Positions 8,044-14,723 of a stretch of 16,653 nt of DNA are shown one piece after another. The notes beneath the pieces are model-generated. The model was not told where the DNA came from and did no database searches. It worked only from the letters and a program-made list of their open reading frames with translations. The position numbers and the translations under genes were made by a program. The stretch comes from Verrucomicrobiota bacterium. GTDB lineage: Bacteria; Verrucomicrobiota; Verrucomicrobiia; Chthoniobacterales; UBA10450. How positions within the stretch are numbered: position 1 is the first letter of the stretch; the number at the start of each line of letters is the position of its first letter. The DNA is taken from NCBI GenBank assembly GCA_003219115.1, contig QHPN01000071.1:1-16653 (forward strand), read 5' to 3'.

Positions 8044-9927
8044 ATGAATATTCTTCTTGTCGAGGACCAGGACGACAGCCGGCACGCGCTAAGCCGGTTA
8101 ATTGCAATGCGCGGCCATAAAGTGACCCAGGTCGCTTCCGCGGAGGAAGCGGAGCGGGCACTGGCGACGGAAAGCTTCCCCTTCTTTATCCTCGACTGGG
8201 TATTGCCGGGGAAAAGCGGTGTTGATTTGTGTCGCGCGTTGCGAGCCCGCCACGACGGCGACGAAATGTTCATCCTCCTGGTAACGGCGAAGGCCGATCA
8301 CGCCGACTTGGAGATGGCGCTGGAAGCCGGGGCCAATGATTACCTGACCAAGCCGATTGATCTGGCGCTGCTGAATGTGCGCCTCGCGGTCGCAGAGCGA
8401 CAAATTCGTGATTTGACCGAACGCAACCAGGCGCGTGTCGCACTCCAGCAATCGGCTCGGACGTTGACGGACATTCTCGAGAACACGACCGATGGTTTTT
8501 TTGTCTTGGATTACGCCTGGCGGTTTACGTATGTGAATCCGCAGGCCGAGAGGTTGTTTGGCCGAGCCCGTAAAGAACTTCTCGGGGGCGAACTTTGGCA
8601 GAAATTTCCGGAGCTCCGGAATACGCCTTTCGAGGAGAATTATCGGCAGGTGATGGCGAACCAAACGCCGGTGGAGTTTGAGGCATGCGAACCAAACGGC
8701 ACGACCACGTGGTTTGAAGTTCACGCCTATCCAAGCGGTGGCGGGGTGTCGGCATTTTTTCGCGATGTGACCGAACGCAAGCGCGCGGAAGACGATCGGC
8801 TTACCAAAGGCAAAATCGAGTCGCTGGGGACTCTGGCCGGCGGTATTGCTCACGACCTGAATAACATTTTGACTGTAATTTCCGGCAACATCGGCCTGGC
8901 CCAGCTCGAAGCAGCGTCGGAAGAAAAAAATCTGCTCGCCTGTCTGGCGAAAGCATCACAAGGGGCGCAGGAAGCCGCTCACATGTCGAGTCAGCTGCTG
9001 ACCTTTTCCAAAGGCGGTTCACCGGTGAAGAAGGTCGTGCGCATGTCCGAGTTGTTGGCGAAATCGGCCCATTTCTCACTGCATGGCTCGAACTTGCGGG
9101 CAGAAATGGATATTCCGCCTGACCTTTGGACAACCGAGGTCGATTTCGCCCAAATCGAGCAGGTGATCAACGCCCTCATGATCAATGCGCGCGAAGCAAC
9201 GCCGGCCGGAGGAACAGTGGATATTTCGGCGCGCAATGTTGAGTTGGAAAACAAACCGGGCGCGCTCCTGCCGGGCGGCCGTTATGTTAAAGTAGCGATC
9301 GCAGATCACGGCGGCGGTGTTCCATCCGATATCGTGACGAAGATTTTTGATCCGTATTTCACAACCAAGCCGGTGAGTAGCGGACTCGGACTTTCGATTA
9401 GCTTTTCCATCGTCAAGAAACACGGGGGTATGTTGCACCTGGAGCAATCTTCAGCTTCCGGAGCGGTCTTCTCCTTTTATCTTCCAGCGACCCGGGCAGA
9501 GCCGGCGGTCATAAAGTCGATGGGCAACGGTCCTGGGATGCCGTCTCCGCTGCAACGGATCCTTGTCATGGACGATGAGGAGGGAATTCGTGAACTCACC
9601 TCGCAGTTGCTGAATACACTCGGTTACGAAGTAACGGCCGTGACCGATGGCGTCGAAGCGATCAACACTTACGAACGCGCCATGCGCCGTGGCGAAAATT
9701 TCCAGGCCGTGATTTTGGACGCGACCATCCGTGGCGGCATGGGCGGGCTTGCGACCATCGCGCGATTGCGCAACATCGATCCTAGCGTTGTCGCCATTAT
9801 CTGCAGCGGTTATTCCGATGAGGCCGCGCTGGCGGAGTTTCTGCAATATGGATTCCGCGGGGCGCTCCCGAAGCCATTTACCCGACGCGATCTGGCCGAC
9901 GTGCTGCAACGCGCCTGTATGAGTTAG
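8044..9927 (+). CDS. Hybrid sensor histidine kinase (REC-PAS-HisKA-HATPase-REC)
   Basis: The 627-residue cytoplasmic signalling protein has an N-terminal receiver (acidic pocket around Asp8, phosphoacceptor Asp51 in FILDWVLPG, Lys103 in LTKP), a PAS domain (about 140-248, DGFFVLDYAWRFTYVNPQAERLFG), a HisKA helix with phosphorylatable His270 in LAGGIAHDLNN, an HATPase domain (N-box NALMINARE with Asn381, DHGGG at 421-425, SSGLGLS at 445-451 as G2 box) and a C-terminal receiver (DDEE 510-513, Asp559 in VILDATIRG, Lys610). No membrane segment is visible, so the PAS domain probably senses a cytoplasmic cue or relays from another kinase to the first receiver. The gene diverges from the deacetylase unit across about 209 bases. 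No strong ribosome binding site precedes the ATG. Confidence 0.93.
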   Translation: MNILLVEDQDDSRHALSRLIAMRGHKVTQVASAEEAERALATESFPFFILDWVLPGKSGVDLCRALRARHDGDEMFILLVTAKADHADLEMALEAGANDYLTKPIDLALLNVRLAVAERQIRDLTERNQARVALQQSARTLTDILENTTDGFFVLDYAWRFTYVNPQAERLFGRARKELLGGELWQKFPELRNTPFEENYRQVMANQTPVEFEACEPNGTTTWFEVHAYPSGGGVSAFFRDVTERKRAEDDRLTKGKIESLGTLAGGIAHDLNNILTVISGNIGLAQLEAASEEKNLLACLAKASQGAQEAAHMSSQLLTFSKGGSPVKKVVRMSELLAKSAHFSLHGSNLRAEMDIPPDLWTTEVDFAQIEQVINALMINAREATPAGGTVDISARNVELENKPGALLPGGRYVKVAIADHGGGVPSDIVTKIFDPYFTTKPVSSGLGLSISFSIVKKHGGMLHLEQSSASGAVFSFYLPATRAEPAVIKSMGNGPGMPSPLQRILVMDDEEGIRELTSQLLNTLGYEVTAVTDGVEAINTYERAMRRGENFQAVILDATIRGGMGGLATIARLRNIDPSVVAIICSGYSDEAALAEFLQYGFRGALPKPFTRRDLADVLQRACMS

Positions 9928-10035
9928 AGTTACCCGGATTTTGTGCGAGAGCGGCCTCAGCGCCAAAGTGCGGAGTCAGTTCAGCCTGAGAAGCGTGCTC
10001 GTTAGTTCATCATCCAAAATAACGAAAATAGGCGC

Positions 10036-10127
10036 GTCATCCTGAGCGAAAGCGAAGGATCTCTCCCATGCTCCTGAATCTCCCAGTCATCGAGAGGTCC
10101 TTCGCCGTCTGTGCGGCTCAGGATGAC
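10036..10127. repeat. 92-base palindromic intergenic repeat, copy B
   Basis: Outer arms GTCATCCTGAGC (10036-10047) and GCTCAGGATGAC (10116-10127) are perfect 12-base inverted repeats. Inner arms GCGAAGGATCTCTC (10052-10065) and GAGAGGTCCTTCGC (10092-10105) pair at 13 of 14 positions. The whole element folds into one long hairpin between two convergent genes and could end transcription from both sides. The same arm motif occurs at 1825-1854. Confidence 0.75.
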
Positions 10128-10147
10128 AGCTTGTTTGCTCGCGTCGG

Positions 10148-10588
10148 CTAGCTTTTGCGCAATTTTTCCAAGGCGGCTATGAGCGGCTCAGGGCCGCCTT
10201 CAATATAGCCCATGATATTGGCCACCGGTTTCCCCTCTGGACTCAGCACAATCAGGGTCGGGAAAGCTTCGATGTCATATTCGCTCGCCAATTTCGTGTT
10301 CTGCTTTCGCACTGCGTCGCTTTGCTGTTTGAACCGGGGAAAATCGAGTTCCACCAAGACCAGATTCTTCGCCGCGTAATCCTGGAATTGCGGTTTGGAA
10401 AAAATCTCGGCTTGCATGTGCTTGCAATAGCCGCACCAATCCGAGCCTGTGAAATTAAGGAGCACCAGCTTGTGATCCGATTTAGCCTTGGCTTTGGCTG
10501 CTTCGTAATCCGTCAACCAATTGGCTTCAGCCAGGGCCGGGCCGCAGCAAAGAAAAACGAGACCGCTCAGGAGGAACAGTTTCTTCAC
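10148..10588 (-). CDS. Exported thioredoxin-family protein
   Basis: The 146-residue protein has a signal peptide (MKKLFLLSGLVFLCCGPALA, cleavage near residue 20) and a thioredoxin fold. The redox pair is in SDWCGYCKHM (Cys52 and Cys55), and the cis-proline loop is AFPT (109-111, Pro110). It resembles thioredoxin-like proteins that act in the periplasm as thiol-disulfide reductases or partners of maturation systems; the specific client is unknown. The start is a GTG at 10588, chosen because the signal peptide begins there. It is the last of three leftward genes, separated from the SWIB gene by 104 bases holding a stable hairpin, so it may also have its own promoter. Confidence 0.85.
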   Translation of the reverse strand: MKKLFLLSGLVFLCCGPALAEANWLTDYEAAKAKAKSDHKLVLLNFTGSDWCGYCKHMQAEIFSKPQFQDYAAKNLVLVELDFPRFKQQSDAVRKQNTKLASEYDIEAFPTLIVLSPEGKPVANIMGYIEGGPEPLIAALEKLRKS

Positions 10589-10653
10589 GTCACAAGTTTC
10601 CGCTAAAGAAACGCCTCGCGCAAGCCTACTCCCCTGCCTTTCGGAGAAGGGAA

Positions 10654-10677
10654 GCCCGGCGCGGCAAAACGCCGGGC
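10654..10677 (-). terminator. GC-rich hairpin after the SWIB gene
   Basis: GCCCGGCG and CGCCGGGC form a perfect 8-base stem with an 8-base loop, 15 bases past the SWIB stop on the minus strand. It is followed by a pyrimidine-rich stretch (TTCCCTTCTCC) rather than a clean T-run, so it is probably a moderate terminator or an mRNA-stabilising element. Confidence 0.45.
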
Positions 10678-10692
10678 CCCCACCAAAAGATT

Positions 10693-10974
10693 TTACTTAA
10701 TGTGCCCGGAGACCAGCTTGGTCATCTCGAACATGCTGACCTGACTCTTGCCGTTAAATACCGGCTTGAGTGAATCGTCCGCGTTGATCATCGTTCGTTT
10801 CTTTTTGTCCTGGCAACCGTGTTTCTTAATGTAGTCCCACAGTTTTTTCGTGAGCTCGGAACGCGGGAGCGGTTTCGAGCCAACGATGGCAGAGAGTTTA
10901 TCATCAGGCTGGACGGGGCGCATGAATGCGGCGTTCGGCTTGCGTTTAGACTTTTTAGCTTTGGTTTTCGGCAT
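10693..10974 (-). CDS. Free-standing SWIB/MDM2 domain protein with basic tail
   Basis: This 93-residue protein has a Lys/Arg-rich N-terminus (MPKTKAKKSKRKPN) followed by a SWIB domain (about 20-93): DDKLSAIVGSKPLPRSELTKKLWDYIKKHG, then DKKKRTMINADDSLKPVF and VSMFEMTKLVSGHIK. SWIB domains are best known from eukaryotic SWI/SNF chromatin complexes. Stand-alone bacterial versions are known mainly from Chlamydiae and relatives, where some are fused to topoisomerase I. The basic tail suggests nucleic acid binding, so a nucleoid-associated role is plausible but unproven. The gene lies 59 bases after the REC-PP2C gene on the same strand. Only a weak ribosome binding site is visible. Confidence 0.88.
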   Translation of the reverse strand: MPKTKAKKSKRKPNAAFMRPVQPDDKLSAIVGSKPLPRSELTKKLWDYIKKHGCQDKKKRTMINADDSLKPVFNGKSQVSMFEMTKLVSGHIK

Positions 10975-11033
10975 GACCGCTGATTAAAACCGAAGCAACG
11001 AGCAGGGCAATAAGATTTTTTGCCTTGGAGAAA

Positions 11034-12206
11034 TTAATTTTTCCCCTCGAGCCGGCGGACGGCGAGCGCGGCAATGTCATCCGGGGGAACGACGGGGGAC
11101 GGAGGCGGTGCAGGTTGGCACAAAAAATCTTGCAGGGCGGACTGGGCGCTTCCTGGCGCGGAGAGTAATTGTTGTGCGACCTGTACGGGCGCGAGGCGGC
11201 GTCCGTCGCTTTGGCCAACGCCGTACAAACCATCGGTGTAGAGAAGAAACAAGTCGCCGCCGCACAGTTCCATCGCTGTTTCGGTAAAACTCGAGGCTGC
11301 GACCAGACCAAGCGGAGGCGAGGTCGATGCGATCGATTCGGTGGCGCCATCGCCTCGTGCTATCAGCAGCGGTGGATGACCCGCGCCCACAATAGTGCCG
11401 GCGCCGCTCTCCACATCGAGCGCGACACACATTGCGGTCATGAATGAACGCGCCCCGAGGATGCTGCGAAAATCGCGATCCACCGCATGCATGATTCCCG
11501 CCGGGGTGTCGTTTTCGCCATTGGCATGGTGAAAAAGTAATTTCGCCAACGTCGTCAGCAACGCCGCTGCCGCGCCATGTCCGGTGGCATCAGCGATCCA
11601 AAAAAGCATGCGGCCGTCGCGCATTCGGAGCCAACCGTAAATGTCGCCACCCACCTGAATGACTGGCCGATAAAATGCGGCGATTTCCCATCCCGGAAAC
11701 TCCGGAGGCTTTGCGGGAATGAGCGAGCGTTGGGTGCGTTGCGCGGCTTCGAGGTCCTGTTCAAGGTTTCCCCGCCATGCCTCCAACTCTTCGTTTTGTT
11801 TGAGCAATTGTTCGCGCATTGAACGCAGACGCAGTTGCGTTTCGATGCGCGCGCGCAGCACCTCTGGGTGAATTGGCTTGGTGACGAAATCATCTGCTCC
11901 CGCCTGGAGACAGAGTACTTCGCTTTCCTCGCTACCATGACCGGTGAGCATGATGGTCGGAAGCTGCGCGATTGCAGGAGACGGATCGGCCCGAATTTGT
12001 TTCGAGACATCAGCGCCATCGAGGCCGGGCATGTCGTAATCCAGCAGGAGAAGGGAAGGTGGCTGTTTGCGCACAAATGCGAGGGCCTCTTCGCCGTTCT
12101 CCGCTTCAGCGCAGGAATACCCCGCAGCGGTTAATGTCCGTGCCAGCAGCCGCCGGCTCGCGCGATCGTCGTCAACCACCAGAATTGGATTGTCCTCCTT
12201 GGTCAT
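11034..12206 (-). CDS. Response regulator with PP2C/SpoIIE-type phosphatase output (RsbU-like)
   Basis: The 390-residue protein has a receiver domain (1-125; Asp13-15 pocket, phosphoacceptor Asp56 in LLLLDYDMPG, Lys110 in VTKP), a coiled-coil linker (about 128-162) and a PP2C-family phosphatase domain. The phosphatase motifs are VGGDIYGW (185-192), IADATGHGAAAALL (204-217), GAGHPPLL (274-281), LLYTDGLYGV (321-330) and PPDDIAAL (374-381), giving the metal-binding aspartates. Such proteins dephosphorylate anti-anti-sigma factors in partner-switching pathways, but no such partner is encoded here. The start is uncertain: AAGGAGG, a perfect ribosome binding site, lies inside codons 3-5 (12200-12194), while AGGGA directly abuts the ATG. 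A downstream start is possible and would barely shorten the receiver. The promoter region is shared with the lipoprotein gene at 12358. Confidence 0.92.
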   Translation of the reverse strand: MTKEDNPILVVDDDRASRRLLARTLTAAGYSCAEAENGEEALAFVRKQPPSLLLLDYDMPGLDGADVSKQIRADPSPAIAQLPTIMLTGHGSEESEVLCLQAGADDFVTKPIHPEVLRARIETQLRLRSMREQLLKQNEELEAWRGNLEQDLEAAQRTQRSLIPAKPPEFPGWEIAAFYRPVIQVGGDIYGWLRMRDGRMLFWIADATGHGAAAALLTTLAKLLFHHANGENDTPAGIMHAVDRDFRSILGARSFMTAMCVALDVESGAGTIVGAGHPPLLIARGDGATESIASTSPPLGLVAASSFTETAMELCGGDLFLLYTDGLYGVGQSDGRRLAPVQVAQQLLSAPGSAQSALQDFLCQPAPPPSPVVPPDDIAALAVRRLEGKN

Positions 12207-12243
12207 TCCCTAAAAATAGAATCGAAAGGCAATCCCGTACGAC

Positions 12244-12265
12244 GTGTATTGCTGAAACAATACAC
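12244..12265. promoter_or_regulatory. Operator-like palindrome in a divergent promoter region
   Basis: GTGTATTG (12244-12251) and CAATACAC (12258-12265) form a perfect inverted repeat around a 6-base spacer. It lies 38 bases upstream of the REC-PP2C start and 93 bases upstream of the lipoprotein start. A related half, GTGTTGCAAT, follows at 12270-12279, and a 12-base GC palindrome, AAGCGCGCGCTT, is at 12285-12296. The AT-rich arms with short spacer look more like a dimeric repressor site than a terminator. Confidence 0.45.
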
Positions 12266-12357
12266 CATAGTGTTGCAATTATCGAAGCGCGCGCTTTTGA
12301 ATTGTCAGTATATTAAGGTTGAATTAGAAAAGGGATGGGTTCGTCGAATCGATTCTT

Positions 12358-12732
12358 ATGAAATGCTCACCGTGGCTCGTGTTTGTTGCTGGCTTTGCTT
12401 TTGTCTCATGCGCGGATAATGAGCCGCCAGTGCGTCATCGCGTGGCGCGTTATCCAAACGCACCCGAAGAGCCCATAACACAACCCTACAATCCAAACCA
12501 GCCGCCTTCGCCAACGGAGACGACGGAAGAAAATGCGCCGCCCGAGGCCTCGGCTTCCCCGGCGGCGCGGACGACCAAAGGCGATCTGCCGTACGGTATT
12601 CCGGTTCCAAATAAGCCCGGATTTGTGACCAGCCCTTACGCCCCGAATCAGGGCTACGTCGATGTTCGCGGGTTTCCGCCGGGCACCGAAGTAAAAGACC
12701 CCTACACGAACAAAATCTTTCTCGTGCCGTAA
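12358..12732 (+). CDS. Small proline-rich putative lipoprotein
   Basis: This 124-residue protein has an N-terminal hydrophobic segment ending in FAFVSCAD. Cys18 is a plausible lipidation site, although the lipobox (FVS-C) is not canonical. A Pro/Glu/Thr-rich disordered linker (about 38-72) follows, then a well-ordered tail with GDLPYGIPVPNKPGFVTSP, YAPNQGYVDVRGFPPGTEV and KDPYTNKIFLVP. This tail pattern looks familiar from verrucomicrobial proteins of unknown function. It is probably anchored to a membrane and exposed in the periplasm. It is the only gene between the divergent promoter at about 12250 and the repeat cluster in front of aroA. Function is unknown. Confidence 0.75.
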   Translation: MKCSPWLVFVAGFAFVSCADNEPPVRHRVARYPNAPEEPITQPYNPNQPPSPTETTEENAPPEASASPAARTTKGDLPYGIPVPNKPGFVTSPYAPNQGYVDVRGFPPGTEVKDPYTNKIFLVP

Positions 12733-12746
12733 CAGCCGGAAAATAT

Positions 12747-12893
12747 TGTAGCGGCGCTCTGTGAGCGCCGAAAATCTTTTGGAAAAGCGGCGACGGTCAT
12801 AGACCGCCGCTACAGCGTGCAGGGTTGCACGCCGCGCTACCGGCGTGTCTGCTTTTTGTCAAAGGATGCTGTAGCATCCGCTGCCGTCAGCGG
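12747..12893. repeat. Cluster of palindromic hairpin repeats upstream of aroA
   Basis: Outer arms TGTAGCGGCG (12747-12756) and CGCCGCTACA (12805-12814) bracket two inner hairpins: CGGCGCTC/GAGCGCCG with a TGT loop (12752-12770), and GCGGC(GAC)GGTC/GACCGCCGC with an ATA loop (12787-12810). Three more follow: GCGTGCA/TGCACGC (12815-12832), GGATGCT/AGCATCC (12864-12879) and CCGCTG/CAGCGG (12878-12893). The last two overlap by two bases, so they exclude each other. The first unit looks like a mobile-type composite palindrome. Confidence 0.7.
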
Positions 12894-12927
12894 ACTTCTG
12901 GTGGACAAGCGCGTTGGATACCGGCAT
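12859..12927 (-). CDS. Possible 22-residue small ORF with a strong ribosome binding site
   Basis: On the minus strand GGAAGGAGGAATC directly precedes an ATG, giving AGGAGG with a 4-base spacer, the best ribosome binding site in the window. The frame encodes 22 residues beginning MPVSNALVHQ and ending in GCYSIL, then TGA. Its 3' half runs through two hairpin repeats of the intergenic cluster, so it may be chance: the plus strand here is simply a pyrimidine tract. It is antisense to the aroA leader. No family is recognisable. Confidence 0.25.
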   Translation of the reverse strand: MPVSNALVHQKSADGSGCYSIL

Positions 12928-12972
12928 GATTCCTCCTTCCAGGTTTTGGGCGGCTGAGAATTCGAAAGGCAC

Positions 12973-14319
12973 ATGGAACTGCGGGTTAAACGCGCACCTC
13001 ATATCGACACAGAAATCACTGTGCCGGGGGACAAGAGCATTTCTCATCGCGCCGCCATTATTGCCGCTCTCTCCAATGGGATTTGCCGGCTGAACGGATT
13101 TCTCATGGGCGATGATTGTCTGCGAACCGTGAATGCTTTGCGCGCTCTCGGTATTCGTATCGACGACCCGGAACCGGACACGATTGTCGTTCATGGAAAA
13201 AGACGCGTGCTTTGTGCGCCGACCGATGAAATTGATTGCGGCAATTCCGCGACCACGATGCGGCTGATGGCGGGATTACTCGCCGGCCAAACATTCGAAA
13301 GCCGGCTGGTTGGAGATGCTTCGCTTTCCAAGCGTCCAATGGGGCGCGTCATCGCGCCGTTGCAGCGGATGGGCGCCAATATTACGGCGGAAGGTCCCGA
13401 CGACACACCGCCACTGCGCATTCGTGGTGGGTCATTGCGTGGAATTCGCTACGAGATGCCGGTGCCGAGCGCGCAGGTTAAGAGTGCGATTTTGTTGGCC
13501 GGTCTATTCGCTAAAGGCAAAACGTCAATCGTCGAGGGGACCCAGACTCGCGATCACACCGAACGCATGCTGCGTTATTTTTTCGTGCGTACTACGCGAG
13601 AGGAGAACGGGACGATCTCGATTTTTGGCGATCAAGTTCCCGAATCGCGCGATTTCCGCATTCCCGGCGATCTTTCTTCAGCGACCTACTGGCTCGCCGC
13701 TGCCGCAGCACAGCCGGGTGGCCACCTCCTCGTTCGCGACGTCGGTTTGAATACCACGCGCACGCCGGTGCTCGGCCTGCTCGTGCGCATGGGCGCGCAA
13801 GTCCGAGAAGCGATTGAAGATGTCGACCAACTCGAACCGCATGGCATCGTAGAAGTGACCGGCGCGGTGTTAAAAGGAACGGTAATTCAAGGGAAGGAAG
13901 TTGCGCAATTGATCGATGAGCTTCCAGTGCTGGCCGTGGCTGGCGCGCTCGCCAATGGCACCACCATTATTCGTCAGGCCCAGGAATTGCGGGTGAAGGA
14001 AACCGATCGCATTGCTGCCATCGCGCACAATTTGCGAGTAATGGGCGCGCAAGTGATTGAGCTCAGCGACGGGCTCGAGATTCATGGCCCCGCCCCGCTG
14101 CGTGGAGGTCGCGTCGCCAGTTTTGGCGACCATCGTATTGCCATGGCGTTCGCCGTCGCCGGGCTTTTCGCAGACGGCGAAACCATCGTGCAGGATGCCG
14201 AATGCGTGGAAATTTCCTACCCGGGTTTCAAAGGCGCGCTCGAAAAAATCATGACTCCGAAGCGCGGTCCGGGCAGCACACCGGTAATAGGCTCCCTCTC
14301 CCTCGCGCCGGCTGAATAA
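12973..14319 (+). CDS. aroA: 3-phosphoshikimate 1-carboxyvinyltransferase (EPSP synthase)
   Basis: This 448-residue cytoplasmic enzyme joins shikimate-3-phosphate and phosphoenolpyruvate to make EPSP on the way to chorismate. Landmarks are VPGDKSISHRAAI (17-29), the PEP-binding loop CGNSATTMRLMAG (89-101), GDASLSKRPMGR (114-125), VPSAQVKSAILLAG, IPGDLSSATYWLAA, VKETDRIAAIA and FGDHRIAMAFAVAG. The loop has Ala93 where E. coli has Gly96 and Leu98 where E. coli has Pro101. The latter two features, with the Thr-Thr-Met pattern, place it nearer the class II group. A short non-conserved tail (about 430-448) follows the last domain. AAAGG lies 3 bases before the ATG, a tight spacing. The hairpin cluster forms its leader. 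It precedes cmk in many relatives, but here a methyltransferase gene intervenes. Confidence 0.97.
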   Translation: MELRVKRAPHIDTEITVPGDKSISHRAAIIAALSNGICRLNGFLMGDDCLRTVNALRALGIRIDDPEPDTIVVHGKRRVLCAPTDEIDCGNSATTMRLMAGLLAGQTFESRLVGDASLSKRPMGRVIAPLQRMGANITAEGPDDTPPLRIRGGSLRGIRYEMPVPSAQVKSAILLAGLFAKGKTSIVEGTQTRDHTERMLRYFFVRTTREENGTISIFGDQVPESRDFRIPGDLSSATYWLAAAAAQPGGHLLVRDVGLNTTRTPVLGLLVRMGAQVREAIEDVDQLEPHGIVEVTGAVLKGTVIQGKEVAQLIDELPVLAVAGALANGTTIIRQAQELRVKETDRIAAIAHNLRVMGAQVIELSDGLEIHGPAPLRGGRVASFGDHRIAMAFAVAGLFADGETIVQDAECVEISYPGFKGALEKIMTPKRGPGSTPVIGSLSLAPAE

Positions 14320-14723
14320 TCTCTACCCTTTCCACGGTCATCCCCAGCAATAACGCCAGTCCGGTCGAAGACTCGCCGTGGAGAGCCCGGACCGAGGGAT
14401 TCCAGTGCGCGACGTTTAAGGCAGCTTCAAAACGCAACGCCATCCCCTCTCCCGCCGGGGTGAGGGCATTCGGTCTCTCTCCGGCATCACATCGCGGATG
14501 AGCCGCTAGCAGATAAAATTAGCCTTGCTTTCGACTGGGGAATCAGGCAAGACTCCGCCTTCCATGGACGGCAGCCTCGGAAGCAAAAAGACGGAATTAT
14601 TGCGCCGTAACCCGTCGACTCCTCGTTAGGCGAAATCCGTGTCGGAACATCTGCCAGGAACTCTAGGATGACAATAGTGACGCCAGTGCGATTTTATCCA
14701 ATCATAGGGGGTTGCCATCAGAT
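14320..14723. other. 404-base gene-free stretch between aroA and the methyltransferase gene
   Basis: No convincing gene is visible. The left part contains GGTCATCCCCAGC (from about 14336) and CGAGGGATTCC (to about 14402), a possible degenerate and interrupted copy of the GTCATCC repeat family, with GTCCGG/CCGGAC arms inside. A hairpin, CCCTC.CCC/GGG..GAGGG, lies at 14445-14466 with no T-run. GGAA..GGC/GCC.TTCC around 14540-14565 is a further weak stem. A minus-strand frame from 14443 into the aroA 3' end has plausible composition but no support. Confidence 0.4.

Noticed and set aside
8098..8853. 251-codon minus-strand frame inside the kinase gene
   Set aside because: The receiver and PAS motifs on the plus strand account for this region; the antisense frame has none.
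12733..12972. Possible CRISPR array in the repeat-rich region
   Set aside because: The hairpins differ from one another and there are no regular direct repeats with equal spacers.
14249..14443. 64-codon minus-strand frame running into the aroA 3' end
   Set aside because: It has no ribosome binding site and no domain, and overlaps a well-supported gene.
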